Below are positions 48,373 through 60,431 of a stretch of DNA of 64,000 nt, in pieces. The notes under the pieces are model-generated. The model did not search any database, had not been told where the DNA came from, and was given only the letters and a program-made list of their open reading frames with translations. Made by a program: the position numbers and the translations under genes. How positions within the stretch are numbered: position 1 is the stretch's first letter; the number at the start of each line of letters is the position of its first letter. The stretch comes from Ischnura elegans (taxonomy: Eukaryota; Arthropoda; Insecta; Odonata; Coenagrionidae), in assembly GCF_921293095.1 (NCBI RefSeq), contig NC_060259.1, positions 41,273,812-41,337,811 of the forward strand, read 5' to 3'.

Positions 48373-49686
48373 TTCAAGATAAGAAGAAACAGCCCAGTTT
48401 AAGCAACGGCCCGTGTCATACTGACGTATCCCGAAATAGCATGCACGCACCTAAATTAACCTAAAACCAGAGAAGAGGAAATACTTTCTTTAAAAAATAC
48501 GAAACATGATTCAACATCCAATGTTGATTTAATTGATATTTTATCTTACTACTAATCCATTTTTTGGAAATATAACAACAATTATTAAGAATAAACACTG
48601 GAAAGTCAAAGGTAGATTCGGTTGAGCCAAAGGTGAAGGTTTAAAAGGTCAGTGTACACATTGAACCTCGAACTCTTAGATATATTTAAATTGATACTGA
48701 TGATGTTAACATTGACTGCGACTTCTGTGACTTTGACGGTTCTCCTCCAATGATAGACAGCTGTATGGACGTTAGTCTATTTTTTTTAAGCGGAGAAGCA
48801 ATGTTGTCAGATTGACTACGACTTTTCATTTGTGGCTGTTAGGTTATTCGGGTTTTTTTAAATACCAGCATGTACGACAAGTGATTGTGGAATCACTTGC
48901 TTATATGGCATATGCTGTATGTGGTTATATTTCTTTAAATAAATAAACGTTTTAAACAGTGTCTTTCGTTTATTTTTATTTCTTCGCCTGTAATTCATTT
49001 AGATGAAATAATCTTAACAAAGTAAATTAATTTGCATAAGGCACTCCATATACTCATTCTATTGGAAAGTTTAGGGCCAGCAGGGATGAGGATTGATTTC
49101 TCGAGTGTGTAATCTTTGATTGATTGCATTTAGGCCGTGTAATGCTCACATGCTATATTCAGATTTACTAATGGGTCTGAAGAGGAAGCATACTCCAAAG
49201 AATATGTCGGTGTATAACACATTACGTGAACCTAATGCACGACTGATCAGGCAATTTGATATGCACAATTCGTACGGATATTATAATTAGGATTTACGAG
49301 TACCTATCGTTCGTTGTTTAGTTAGAACATATGTCTCCGTTGAATGTGTGACAATTGAACGCAATTTAACTCAGTAAAAAAATCAGTTTTCGTAGGATGA
49401 TTTGAATGAAATTTGTTTTGGTCTCCGTTTCAAGAACACGCTGTAATCTCAAATGTATAGCACTGGAATGGGCTATGGGTTTATGGCCCACCCGCGAAAG
49501 TTGACATACGTTGACCGATTGTCTTACAATCCACAAGAAGTTGCCCTTGGAAAATGAAATTTGACCAGAATAAAACATCGAATCAAGAAAATCGAACGCT
49601 ATTTACAGCACAGAGTATGAATGATGAAGTTTGAGATAGTAGTAGCATGAATTAAGGTCGTCATTTCAGGGATAGCGGCAAATGCA
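48373..49686. other. NME6 5' flank and intergenic DNA
   Basis: No further exon is recognised. The NME6 promoter should lie just right of 48372, but no TATA box or other core element can be singled out. Frames at 49366-49578 are without motifs. Confidence 0.5.
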
Positions 49687-51302
49687 GTTTAAGCCATACA
49701 TGGGACACTCAATACTAAAAAACGGGACCAGCGTTTGTAGCGCCACTGTGGGCGGAAGGGAACTATCAGCAGTAGAGCGATTTAGCCCCGCCCCCTTTCG
49801 TAGTGCAAGATGCCTACTTTATAGGATACCTCAATTGCCGCGTATTTCGAAAGGGAAAATGAGAACACAAAATAACATGTACTTGTTTTATTGCTCAAAA
49901 ATCACATATCATGTAGTTACAAGCAGGATATCAGAAATAAACCACAAAACATGAAAGCAAACATCCAAATCATGTCGTAACACATGCAAAGTTAAAATGC
50001 GGTACAATGAAATCGAGTTAAATTTTAAGAATAACAGTAGTTCATTATACATCCCATAAAGCACAATACTAAGTTTTATCTTAGCGCATCATGAATTTAA
50101 GCGCTAATATGAATAAGACTTCTACACCAAATACAAGTAACAGTTAGTAACATTCTTTAGGAAAGTTACATATTACAATACCACCCATAAAATATCACGT
50201 ATTAAAGTCAGTTATAATTATGGAAGGCCATAAAAGCATATGGATGTTTAAATACAAGGAGGTTTCAGTGTTGGAAAGTCACATCATAACACTCATTACC
50301 ATTCATAAAAAATACTTTTGAATTAGGCTTATCATGAAAGCCATCAAAGCGTGGATATTTAAATACAAGAAGATTTCAGTTTTGCAAAGTGGTATTTTGA
50401 TAACACTTTAAACTTACAAGGTAAGTAGCATTCGAAGGAAGGCTTATAACAATAGCATCACAAAGTGGTTGTGAAAACACAACATGCAGGCTTCAGTGTT
50501 ATCAGCACCAATACTAACTCCTAACATTATAAATCACCAAGTGAACCAGGGATGGCCAACCTATATGACAAATGTAACTGTTGTAAGCCATTTAATTACA
50601 AAAATTTAATTATAAATACTGGCAAAATCCGTCAGTACTCGTCAATTACCACGAGTAAATGGTGAATTATATTGGTTATCGATCATTTTCACCAGTAATA
50701 GGTGTATGTTAAAAGATAACTGATTATCTGTACAAGTTTTTTTAAAATTAGTTAATTCTTCTGTATTGATCAGTTTTTAGGTTCAATTTAGTACCACCAC
50801 TAAAAATAGATTTATTAATGATATTAGATTGGCCACCCATGTTCAAAATTTATAATCCTAAGGAATGTGTCGATGCCTAAAGTTATTGATTCTCGATACC
50901 GATACCAAGTATAGGAATCAATGGTATTGAGAATCGACACATCCCTAATCGTAATCCTATGAAACATTTACTTGGGGTAGGACTTGTGAACTACATCTAT
51001 GACCCACTTGTTTTACATTAGAAATTTAAATTAAATGAAACACAGATATACTCATGATACAAATGATAATAGAAAACCACTATTTTATGAAAAATGAAAT
51101 ATATTGAAAACAAATAACCTTTCAATGAAATTGAAATCAAAGTGGAAGCAGAAGCACGACTTGGAAGCACGTTCGAGCATCATATCGAAACCCATAGCTT
51201 CGAATGCTCCCACACTTATTTTCAAGTGGATCTGGATTTAAATTCCTTGGGGTAAGGTTCTTAAATCCAATGCTGTGTAAAGTTTGCCAAAGGGCCTTAA
51301 TA

Positions 51303-52560
51303 TTACTTCCTAGTCCTACCCCAATTAATTAAAGAGGGAGTCCTACTCTCCTTCTGCCCATGAATGAACACTATTGACTGCAGGAGTTTCTGAGCCTCAC
51401 CCCAAAATTGCACATGCTGAGATGAAGGAGACACTGCACACCGTAATGGCTTCCCAGCAGGTGGCTTCAGGGAATCACCATTTATGCTATCAAAAAGCCT
51501 GTCGAAGAAGTATAGGAGCTCAGCTGTCTCCCCGGCTTCGACTCCCAGATCTCCATTTGCAGCTGGAAAAATAGCATGGAAATTGCCATAAAAATAAGGG
51601 ACATTGTTGTCTATCAAATAGATATGAGGAGAAAAGGTCTTATTTAGAGGCAGAGTTCAATTGCTACTTCATCATTACAATCCTGAATGCATGTGTGTGA
51701 TAAAAATTTAATTTTATGGATTTTAAGAACATTTTGTAATTTAGCAGGCTTCCCCACTTTTTAACACAAACTAAAAACAAAACAGACTCAATAATAAACA
51801 TATGTATTCAAATATCTGAATAATACTCACGCAAGAGAGAAGGTATATATCCCACTGGAGGTGGAAGGGACTTCTTTCATTATAACCTCTCTAGCGGCAT
51901 CCAATGGGGAATCTAAGAGAAAAGGCAAATGGAAATTTAGCAGGCCTCCCCACTTTTTAAAACAGACTAAAAACCAAACAGACTAAATAATTAACTGATG
52001 TATTCAAATCACTGAATAATACTCACGCCAATGCCCGAGTAATATTAATAAAGGTTTCTTCTTGTGAGAGCTGGGGAGTAGTTTCACTAAATCAAGCCCG
52101 ATATTAAAAATTGCATTCTTCACTTGATCTTGACGACATTTTTGAAAACTGTCTGCCTTTTCGTCAATTCCATATACTCCCGGCAGCCATGTAACTGCTC
52201 CAAATCGGATGGCGAATGTGATAGTCTGAAACGGTATAATGAATAATAAAGATTTCAATGACAATATTTTAGGTTCACGCTTAGTGAAAAGTACGGCCGA
52301 ATTTCAACGAACCTAACATTGAAACAATACACTGGATCACTTACCTTGTTCACAAATATCTGGCCTCCTGAGATGCTCTCCCTGCTTGAATCCGCCGGCG
52401 ACCGTTAACAACCGTTAACGCCGGTTCCACCACCCTCCTTCTCGGCCTCCCAAATTTGAACTGCCTGTTTGTATTACTGCGCATGCGCGAAATTTCCTTC
52501 CAAATTCCAAGAGAGCTCATGTAGTACCCTTCCATACGTGCCTACTGCCCTGGCGCTAGC
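51303..52560 (-). pseudogene. P/THAP9-like transposase, partial exons
   Basis: Minus-strand exons with good splice sites are: one ending at 52346 (AAG|GTAAGT), 52027-52225 (after tttcag, ending GGC|GTGAGT), and 51303-51562 (after ttccag). Joined, the last two keep frame. The 51303 exon has LGVEAGETAELLYFFDRLFD, then GDSLKPPAGKPLRCAVSPSS and QFWGEAQKLLQSIVF, ending near SLINWGRT, which is the conserved T-x-x-F-x-x-x-x-D-x-L-F-D-x-x-N and K-P-L-x-x-x-x-x-x-x-S-x-H region of P-element and THAP9-type transposases. The 52027 exon (FAIRFGAVTWLPGVYGIDEK) is not recognised. No in-frame ATG was found, the THAP zinc finger is absent, and the frame ends early, so it is probably inactive. Confidence 0.65.
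51738..52028 (-). repeat. Tandem duplication within the P-like element
   Basis: About 95 bases at 51738-51832 and 51934-52028 are closely similar (aatttagcaggc-tccccactt through taatactcacgc), about 196 bases apart. Each copy carries the same donor GC|GTGAGTATTATTCAG on the minus strand. The sequence between (51831-51912) is bounded by splice-site-like ends and may be an extra exon, but it does not keep frame with the 51562 exon. Confidence 0.8.
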
Positions 52561-52609
52561 GTCGCGGGGGCAACTTCGGGAAGGGGAGTGCGCCCTGTAT
52601 GGTTTAAGC

Positions 52610-54475
52610 CAACGAAGGATAACTCTCACATAAGTCAATTCACGCCCCTCCGAAAGACATGAACAGAAAACTCACGGATGAATGTAAAAAAAATCATAAA
52701 AGGCCTTCCCAATAGAACACATTCTCTTATAGTGTCAGAAATAATCACAGAATGACCGACAGACCTCGCGTTGTGAAGGTTGTGAATATCTGGCAACAGG
52801 GCGACAGATTTCTTCGGATTCATTTTCGTCTTCTCTCATTGGGCGATACAAAAAGCGCCTTCAAAGTTAGTAGCGTCACTGTCAACTTACGAAGAACGGA
52901 GTATCGTATGCATCAGTCGAGATGAGCATAGCGCATGCGTTTTTCGCTGAATCGTTCAATAAATTTTTTTCTCAGCTATCCAAAACATTGTGCGTTTCTC
53001 GGTGATGTGATGTTTTTATTTATATATGTAATATGGTACATTAAGACTCTTGTTGTGAATCAATGCAATGATAATTACTCTTTCTAGGGATCCAATTTTT
53101 AATGCCACGGTCGCCTACCTTCCATCAGCTGGAACATAAGGCAACATTCAAGTTGTCTAGCTTCCGTGTAGGATATTGGGAGATAATTTCTAAGAACGTT
53201 GCTATTGGTGTAAAAAAGTGCTACATTGTATACGGTCTCGTGTGGATGTGATTTACCGTAGTTACGTAGGTGTATCGTAGTGATGGGGCAAAAGTGTTCA
53301 CTCCAAGGCTACTTGAAGGGCATTGATGTGATCTTAGTGAAGGAGATGTTTTAAGTCCTAAGGACATCATTTCTTGGTGTGAAACGTGGGAAGTTAGTTA
53401 GTTTGTAACAGTTTTTTCAAATTATACCTGATCTTGATTAGTTGTCTCCTCACTGGCGTTAGTAGGTACACAGTAGGATTGAACTTATTTATGTAATACA
53501 TAATGAACGAGTTTTAACTTTTTCACATAAATGTGATCGCAGCAGTGTCCGCCACTTAGTTTCCGGTCATCAAGTGAAAGCCGTTTGAAGGTCGCGAGCA
53601 CCACAAGGTGCACTTGTACACCTCATTTAAATCTGCTGGAAACTTGTGTTTTGGTTCTTAAGTTAACACTGGCCCCGATTGTAAGGAACTTAGGTGTAGG
53701 TGGTGGCATGAGGCCTGATCTGCAGTCTTTCATACGCCACACCTCCTCCGACCACTTCTCTGAAGGAAAACGAGTTAGAAGTGCTTGGCTGTAGCAGTTT
53801 ATTTAGGGTTTATTCATTATTTCGATGTCAGTCCAGTATTGTCCTTAATTTCGATGTCAAGCAAAAGAAATAAGCCTTAGTTTACACTAGGGTGGTGTAA
53901 GGATCAAGCGTTTTTAAGTTTCGCCATTCTTTTAACCACTATATTTATCAAGCGACTTGTTGGTTGCATGGGTATTTCATGGTGTAACAGCATTTCACCC
54001 CAGTTTTCATGAGTTCATCGGAATCTTCTCTCCAGAGAACTATCTCAAAGTCTTCGGGTTTGATTATATTATAGGTCATCATCACTGTCGCTTAATACTG
54101 CTTTTAAAGTAGATTTATGTATTAAATGTCAACGCATGATTTTTCTCCAAGGAGGGAATCCGTTGCAGTAATTAAAGTGTTATAAGCCTTTGCCTTACAT
54201 TTGTTTTATCCTTTTATTATAGACAGTTTTACTGTGGAAGGTTTTTTATTTTATAATTGTCAAACAAAGATTTGTGTTGGCTCATATGTAGGAAGCTACT
54301 CAGTCATTATCAGTGATAACAAGTAGGGAAAGATCTTATTTGAAATTAATTTATAGACTCAAGTAGCTAATTTGGTACTTAGTAGCAGAGGAAGCCATTA
54401 TTTGTGTCACTTGAAACCCTACAGCGAGAGAGTAATATAGTTTGTCGAAGAAAAAATTGTGAGGACACAATTAGG
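52610..54475. other. PFKFB 5' flank / possible 5' UTR
   Basis: No coding exon is recognised before the ATG at 54476. The promoter must lie in or left of this stretch, but no core element can be assigned. Confidence 0.4.
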
Positions 54476-57400
54476 ATGGCTGGTGACGTTGGCGATGGGA
54501 GGAAAGGCTCCTCTTGTAGAAGTGAACAGCACGTGGGAACCATCCAGCAGCCATTGAAGGAGTCTGGTGAGTTGATTGAATGGATTGCTAACTGTATTGT
54601 TATTTGGTAGCCTTGAGTCCTCTTTTCGGTAATAATGTTTTTTCCTGAGTATAATTTAAATAGGTTGGTAGTTTTGTATGAAGTTGTTGAATGTGTGACA
54701 AGGTTTATGTAAGAGGGAGGCAGAACAACACAGACCAGAGTAAAGGAGCATGGAGCTGCTGTTTGAATGGGACACACTGCGTGAGGCCATAATATCAATG
54801 TGACCTGTTCAGAAGTCTTGCTGGAAAAAAGTATTTAAGAACAAGAACAATTAGGAAGTCGCTTATCATGAGAAAGCACTAAAACAATTTTAACAGAGAC
54901 GAAGGACATGTTGTTAGTTCATCCAGGCTTCAAATCATTTCGAGAAGAAAAAGACACTCTCCCTTACTCACACCCTCAGCCCCTCTAACACCTCCGACCT
55001 TATGACGATGCAAAACGTTGACGTCCAAAAACCAACTTTTTATTACCCTGGGTAAGTCTCAAGTAGTGGAGACAAGGCTGTTGGTACATTTAATTAAACT
55101 GGGACGTGGGTTTACCCAAAAGAGTATCACTGGAAATTATAATTATTATTGAAGTATTCTACCGATGAAGTTAGGTTTCCATAGAGTTCTTAGAAAGCAT
55201 TCTGGGAGCCTCCCTTTCCTTCGAGCACTTCCCTATGCAATTCACTAGAAGGCCTACTCCAATTTGTTCTATCTAAAAATCTTGCTCTATTATTTCCTCT
55301 CCCTTGTTTATCTAACACCCTCAATTTTAATCTTTTTTCGAATAATTTTGTATTGATTGTCTTTCACTCTTCGGAAATGTTATGCAACTATAAAAAAAAT
55401 AAAATAGAGAGTAGGAAAACAAGGGAAATGAGAATATTTTGTTAGGGATTTTGAATTCAGGAATCTGATAACAATCCTGATACAATTAAGCCTTCATTAT
55501 CCATCGTTTGGTCAACGATTTGTTGTATAATCTACCCACCATGTCCTTAGCAAGTCTCTCCAACTCTCTCTTTGTTGCATTTGTGCATTTGCACAATTTT
55601 GGGTGTTCACACGGTGTAATTTTGATGGTGAATGTGTTCACTCATCTACCTGCATTGTGTAAATACGCCTTTTTGAAAATGACTGTGAATGAATTATCTA
55701 TCTCTCTCTTAATTGTCTGTTTATCCTCTCCGTGCAGGTGGATTATCGTAGCTCAGCTTTACTTATTTTGCTTCTCATGCAAGATGTACACCTCTGGTAA
55801 ATTGGGCAAACAGTGGTAGTGCGTACTGCTGTCTCTTGAAAATTCATAGAATATAATTAGTTCATTTATTAGGTCAATGAGAACAAATGAACTAACTTAT
55901 CAGATACGGCAGTATACTTTACCAATGTCTGTCCAAACGAATATGCCGACCCATAGCTATAACCTCATTTTTATTACAAAGGACAAAGAGACAACTAAAA
56001 GAGATAGATAAAATCCATTCGCAATCATTTTCTAAAGGCATGTTTACACTTTACAGTTTACCAATGCTGGTTGATCTGTAAGCACATTCACTACTTAAAT
56101 TGCACCATGAGAACACCCAAAATTGTGGAAATGCAACAAAGGGAGTGCTGGAGAGACTTGCAACCACTGGATGTGATTCTCAAGGCTCCATACTCTCTGT
56201 TTTAATGGTAGGATTTGAAGAAATAAAAGCTTTGTTTTTTTCCACATGGTAATATTTTTTTCGATCATGGTTTCTTTACAGCATAGCATTTTCAAAGTGA
56301 AGAGTACTGGAAATTGAGCAGTAAAACTAGGGATGACATCACCTTTGTGGCCCATGTCTATGACACGTTTGGCAAATAAGGTAGTTTTCCTTCATCAAAG
56401 AAAGCAAAAGTTATTGATTGCGATTCGTTATCCACCATTAGTGTATTCATTATATACAAATTATTTGGTTTTAGAAATCCCAGTTTAGACAAATGCTAAT
56501 GGTCAATTTGAACCTCATTTGAAAAAGGCCAGATTGGCGCCCATGCGATGCCACTCCACGTGAATTCACAGGGGCTTAGATGCTATACAAGTAGTCAGGA
56601 GTTTTACATCGTCTGAGATTACCAGTGCATGCATGAGGCGCAGAACTCTGGGAAACATCTCTTAATAATTACCTATTAAAGTTGCCTATGGTCGTTTCCT
56701 TAGTGTGTTAGGGTATTAATAATCCTTATTTAAGCCAAGCGCTACCTGCTAGCAGCCTGCATCGTAGCGGCGCTCATAGCCTCGCACCAAGGTGGCCTCA
56801 CGCAGTGGCAGGCAGAACCAGAATGGCATCACACGGGCTTTTCCCAGCATTCATACTTAGCCATTTTCATGCGCTTGAAATTTTTCACTTTTTTAATTTA
56901 ATGCAAAAAATAGATATTGCTAATAACTTCAGGCTTTACTTTGTGAAACCTCTCCATATTGGAAGTAAGGAAATAAAACTTTGTAAGGTTCACTGTTATT
57001 TAATTATGGGCACGACCCGGGTTTCGTAACTTGGTTACATCGTCAGGTGACTGATCTTGCTTGCATCATACATTTATACACAAAGTACACAAGTGACAGT
57101 GAGGACATCTATCGGAAAGAAAAAGGACTGGTTGAAAGAGCAGGGGTGAGGGTTAAACTCGGAATGGAATAGTGAGAGGGGGGGGGAAAGTAAGGGGGAA
57201 AGGGGCAGCCTTGATTTGGGACGAGGGTTTTTCCTGTGAGGATAGGTATCTGAGCAGCCAGGGGAGGGCGGGGTTAAAGTGGGTGAGGAGACGAGAGCTA
57301 AAGAAGGTGGCGGTGTTGGGGAAGAAAGAGAGGATTAGCGGGGTACATTGAGTTTTCTAAATCACTATAGTCTATGGAAGGTCGTTGAGTCTGGCTGTGG

Positions 57401-60400
57401 AAGGTGCTGGTATGGGTTAATGATTTCCCCGAAGGACATGGGTCACTGGGGGAATTTTGGTAAAAGCACTGCATAGCATTCGTTCTTGGAAATTTTAACG
57501 GCACACAGGTGGATGGGCACTTGAAAATTTAAAGGTTGTCACTGTAGGAGATCATTGATGGGGATGGAAAAGAGAGGGGAGTGGGAGGGGAGCACTTGTT
57601 CGTTGGCAAGGGGGGTGTTGTTCTTTAAATGTTGTATAATCTCCAACGTTTCCAGGGCATCGAGTCTCCTCCTGTTTCCTTCTGAGTGTAGGATGTCCAG
57701 CTTGAAATCACTTTTGTGTTTGCCATGTAATAGATGATTGGCGAAGTTGGATTGATCTTTCTTCTTTTTGAAGCAGTTGCGATGCTCACTCACTCTGATC
57801 TTAACACTTCTCTCCGTTCTGCCGATGTATTTCATACCACAATCGTCGCACTCTAGGCAGTAAATTCCACTTGTGTGCAACTTTATACAAGCTTGTGTGG
57901 TTGTGGGGCTCAGTGCTGTTGTCATTTGAGCATCAGCTCCACACTCTGGCCATGTCATGAGGCATGCATCAATTATATGGGGAACTTAATAGAGGGAAAT
58001 ATTGAAATTAGTATCCCACAAGCAAAACCAAGGGGTATTTGGGACAGGTTATGAAGGATTTAGGGAAGTACATAAAAAAACTGCCATGGGATAGAGAGAT
58101 AAGGAAGGTCAAAGTAAACCAATCCTGGGGTTGTAATTGTATGTAATGTCGACCTCTTTTGGGATAATTTGGGCAAGTAGTTGCTTGTGTGTTGCAATTT
58201 AGACTTAGGTTGTAATTTTGCTGATTGGTAGCACCATTGCCTTAAGCTCACCCTGGATAATGTATATTTGCAAACTTCCAGTTGCCTGCATGTTTTACCC
58301 CTTCTCAGGGTATGACGTACGTGATTCATTTTCTGCAGAGAGGTGAGAAGTTTTACAGTTCAGGAAAGATTCATTGATTTTTCCGGTATATTGATTTTTT
58401 TTTTAAATCATTTTTTATTGGAAAAATCTCTTCGGAGTATTGCAATGGATTGAAAATTTTGCAGGGTCAACTACGAAACAGTTTGTGCCCCTGCTTGTTG
58501 CCCTGGTTGGTCTTCCAGCTCGAAATAAAACAGCTATTGCTCACAGCCTTGCCAGGTACCTGAGCTGGATAGGACATTCTGCTAGAGGTAATGTGTGCAC
58601 AGTTTTTGTAACTTTCATGTCATAGTTCTTGAAAATGCTAACTACTTCTGGAATGTGTATGAAGCTAATTATGATGAGCAAATTGAATATTTAGTCACCC
58701 TTCATTGTTTAATTGAGAGTAAGTGGAAACTACGAATTCCCATGCACATATTGTAGTCTTATATGTATATATATTTATATATATATCCTGTGAAAGGGAA
58801 TGATGTCATGATCAATCACCTAATGAGTTGCGCATAGTTAGTGCCAACCATAATACCAGTGCAGCTGTGAAAACTTGCTAGAGTGGGAATATGAAAAAGC
58901 ACTTAGATATTCATGGAGAATATTTTTTTATTTTTTGCTGTAGTGGATTTGTGCTTAAGATAATTTTAGAATAGAAATGAAGTAGAATAATTGCTTACTA
59001 ATCACTATTTTATCAATATGCCTGTACATCTAAAACTAATGATTTTTCATAAAATTATATATTTCTCATGGTTTGAGAACCTGCGCATAGAGCAGGAGTC
59101 GGCAACACTCACTCCACAGTTGGGCATATGGCCCACAGAGTACATATTTTCATGCAGCTTGCACAACTTATAGTTATCAACAATCTCATACTTAAAATTG
59201 TAAGGTTACATTTTGAGTGCATATTTCTGAATTCAAGTAAACTCACTTAAATTTAATTAAAATATCCAGGGAAATACTAGGATGTAAATATTTCTGACCC
59301 AGGCAAACGTGCTGATTTAAGCCATTTCCACCCACCGTAGCCATGTGGCTGCACATTACCATGCTGGGAAAATGAGGCTCTTAATGAAAAACTGTGCACT
59401 ATTTTCTTTTCAAATCGTCACAAATATGGTGTGCCTAAGGTTTGGACAGCCTAATCCATCTTTTAGTGTATTTTTGAATCTGGTAGAAATAATACCACTA
59501 GATGAAAGATGCAGGTGCCAATCCATTATGGATACCAATTGTCTGTAAATAAGATGCTAGTATGATAGAAGTAAATATAGACGGTCATTGAAAAAGTGAT
59601 TGTAACTTTCCCTCATCCAAAACTATACTTTAACATAGATTTAATCCTTTTTTATGCAGGCATAAAATTTATCACATAAGATTTTAACACGTTACTGCCC
59701 TTAGTATAGCCATTTGGTCACAGATCATTCTGGAAAATCATGATGTTTGATGAATGCTGTGAATCATCAAAGAAATTCCTTTTTTCATTGATTTGAAAGC
59801 AAACCTTGAAAGAGATTTGCATATTTATTATCAAATAGAGCAATGTAAATGGATTTTTCACTTAGTTACTGCGGAAAGTATTTCATTCTGTATAAATAGG
59901 ATTTGAATTTAGTTATGCACTCTTCTTTTAGGAGAAATGTGAGTTCTCATCTCCATAACTCTATAATTCTTAGTTTAAGTCAGTCATCACCCATAAATGT
60001 TACCTAAGTCTCTAATTTTGGTCGTCATAGTTTTCAGTGTAAGTGAATATCGCCGGAAGTGGATGGAGCAATATGACAACCATGACTTTTTTTGTCCTGA
60101 AAATGAAGAAGCTATGGAATTACGTAAAAAATGTGCTCTAGAAGCGATGAGAGATGCTGCCAACTGGGTAACATCGCAGCATGGTGAAGTTGCGGTAAGA
60201 GCATCATATATGACAGCTACATTTTCAGGTTTCCTCTCACCCACTTGTGCTGTGGTTAGAAAGAGTTGTAAAATATCTTTTGCATTTGCTTTACAGATAA
60301 TTGATGGGACAAATTCAACCAGATCACGGAGGCAAAGTATTAATCAGATGTTCCATGATCAAATGGGCTGGAAAGTTCTGTTCGTTGAATCAACGGTGGA

Positions 60401-60431
60401 TGATGAAACCATTCTGGCCAGAAATATGGAG
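54476..60431 (+). CDS. PFKFB: PFKFB homologue (6-phosphofructo-2-kinase/fructose-2,6-bisphosphatase), 5' exons
   Basis: The bifunctional PFKFB enzymes make and break fructose 2,6-bisphosphate, the main allosteric activator of glycolytic phosphofructokinase. Four exons join in frame: 54476-54566, 58465-58587, 60031-60194 and 60297-60431. They encode about 171 residues of the N-terminal kinase domain. Motifs seen are LVALVGLPARNKT (P-loop; family GLPARGKT), ARYLSWIG, VFSVSEYRR, FFCPENEEAMELRKKCAL, IIDGTNSTRSRR (family DATNTTR, catalytic aspartate kept) and VLFVESTVDDETILARNM. The acceptor at 60030, not the AG seven bases later, restores the family VF-V-EYRR. The P-loop glycine before KT is asparagine, which is unusual. 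The remaining kinase exons and the whole phosphatase domain would lie right of the window. Intron 1 is 3.9 kb and holds a Penelope-like element. Confidence 0.92.
55540..55680 (-). repeat. MITE-like repeat copy, inverted partner of 56030-56165
   Basis: The copy carries agtctctccaactctc, ctttgttgcattt, cacaattttgggtgttc and ends GTGTAAATACGCCTTT. The end resembles the AAGGC...TTTACAC termini of the Harbinger-type MITEs. Confidence 0.65.
56030..56165 (+). repeat. MITE-like repeat copy, inverted partner of 55540-55680
   Basis: It starts AAAGGCATGTTTACAC and continues with gaacacccaaaattgtgg, atgcaacaaaggga and ggagagacttgcaa, the complement of the first copy in order. The arms are about 135 bases, about 350 bases apart, in PFKFB intron 1. 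Confidence 0.65.
57000..57960 (-). mobile_element. Penelope-like element, 3' part
   Basis: A minus-strand GIY-YIG endonuclease frame (57539-57958) is followed by about 500 bases of downstream sequence. That ends at a segment reading (minus strand) cacctgacgatgtaaccaag then ttacgaaacccgggtcgtgc, near 57010-57050, likely the element's 3' end. The reverse transcriptase that should precede the endonuclease is not visible to the right, so the copy is 5'-truncated. It lies in PFKFB intron 1 in antisense orientation. Confidence 0.7.
57539..57958 (-). CDS. GIY-YIG endonuclease domain of a Penelope-like retroelement
   Basis: In 139 codons the frame shows TSGIYCLECDDCGMKYIGRT (GIY and YIG motifs at about residues 31-33 and 44-46), then SVKIRVSEHR, SNFANHLLHGKH and RRRLDALETLEIIQHLKNNT. 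This is the Penelope-type GIY-YIG nuclease with its inserted CxxC (CLECDDC), catalytic arginine in RVSEHR and the glutamate of LDALETLEI. The domain normally nicks target DNA for reverse transcription and is fused to an upstream reverse transcriptase. Here the frame starts within the domain with no reverse transcriptase upstream, so it is a fragment, though the domain itself looks intact. Confidence 0.8.
   Translation of the reverse strand: MTWPECGADAQMTTALSPTTTQACIKLHTSGIYCLECDDCGMKYIGRTERSVKIRVSEHRNCFKKKKDQSNFANHLLHGKHKSDFKLDILHSEGNRRRLDALETLEIIQHLKNNTPLANEQVLPSHSPLFSIPINDLLQ
58755..58792. repeat. TA-rich microsatellite
   Basis: An interrupted TA run (tatatgtatatatatttata and following) in PFKFB intron 2. 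Confidence 0.8.

Larger units (their letters stand above)
49695..52601 (-). mobile_element. P-element-like transposon
   Basis: The left end is CATACATGGGACACTC and the inverse right end CATACAGGGCGCACTC. Both are flanked by the exact 8-bp duplication gtttaagc (49687-49694, 52602-52609). P elements start with CA and make 8-bp duplications. Total length is 2907 bp. On the minus strand the interior carries exons of a P/THAP9-like transposase (51303-52560). The left 1.6 kb is AT-rich and shows no coding motif, so much of the transposase appears to be missing or decayed. Confidence 0.85.

Noticed and set aside
52635-52823. Minus-strand frame starting MNPKKSVALL near the PFKFB 5' flank
   Set aside because: Short and without a recognised motif or partner exon.
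59093-59180. CAGGAGTCGGCAACACT motif, like a hAT terminus
   Set aside because: No matching inverted end or target duplication was found nearby.
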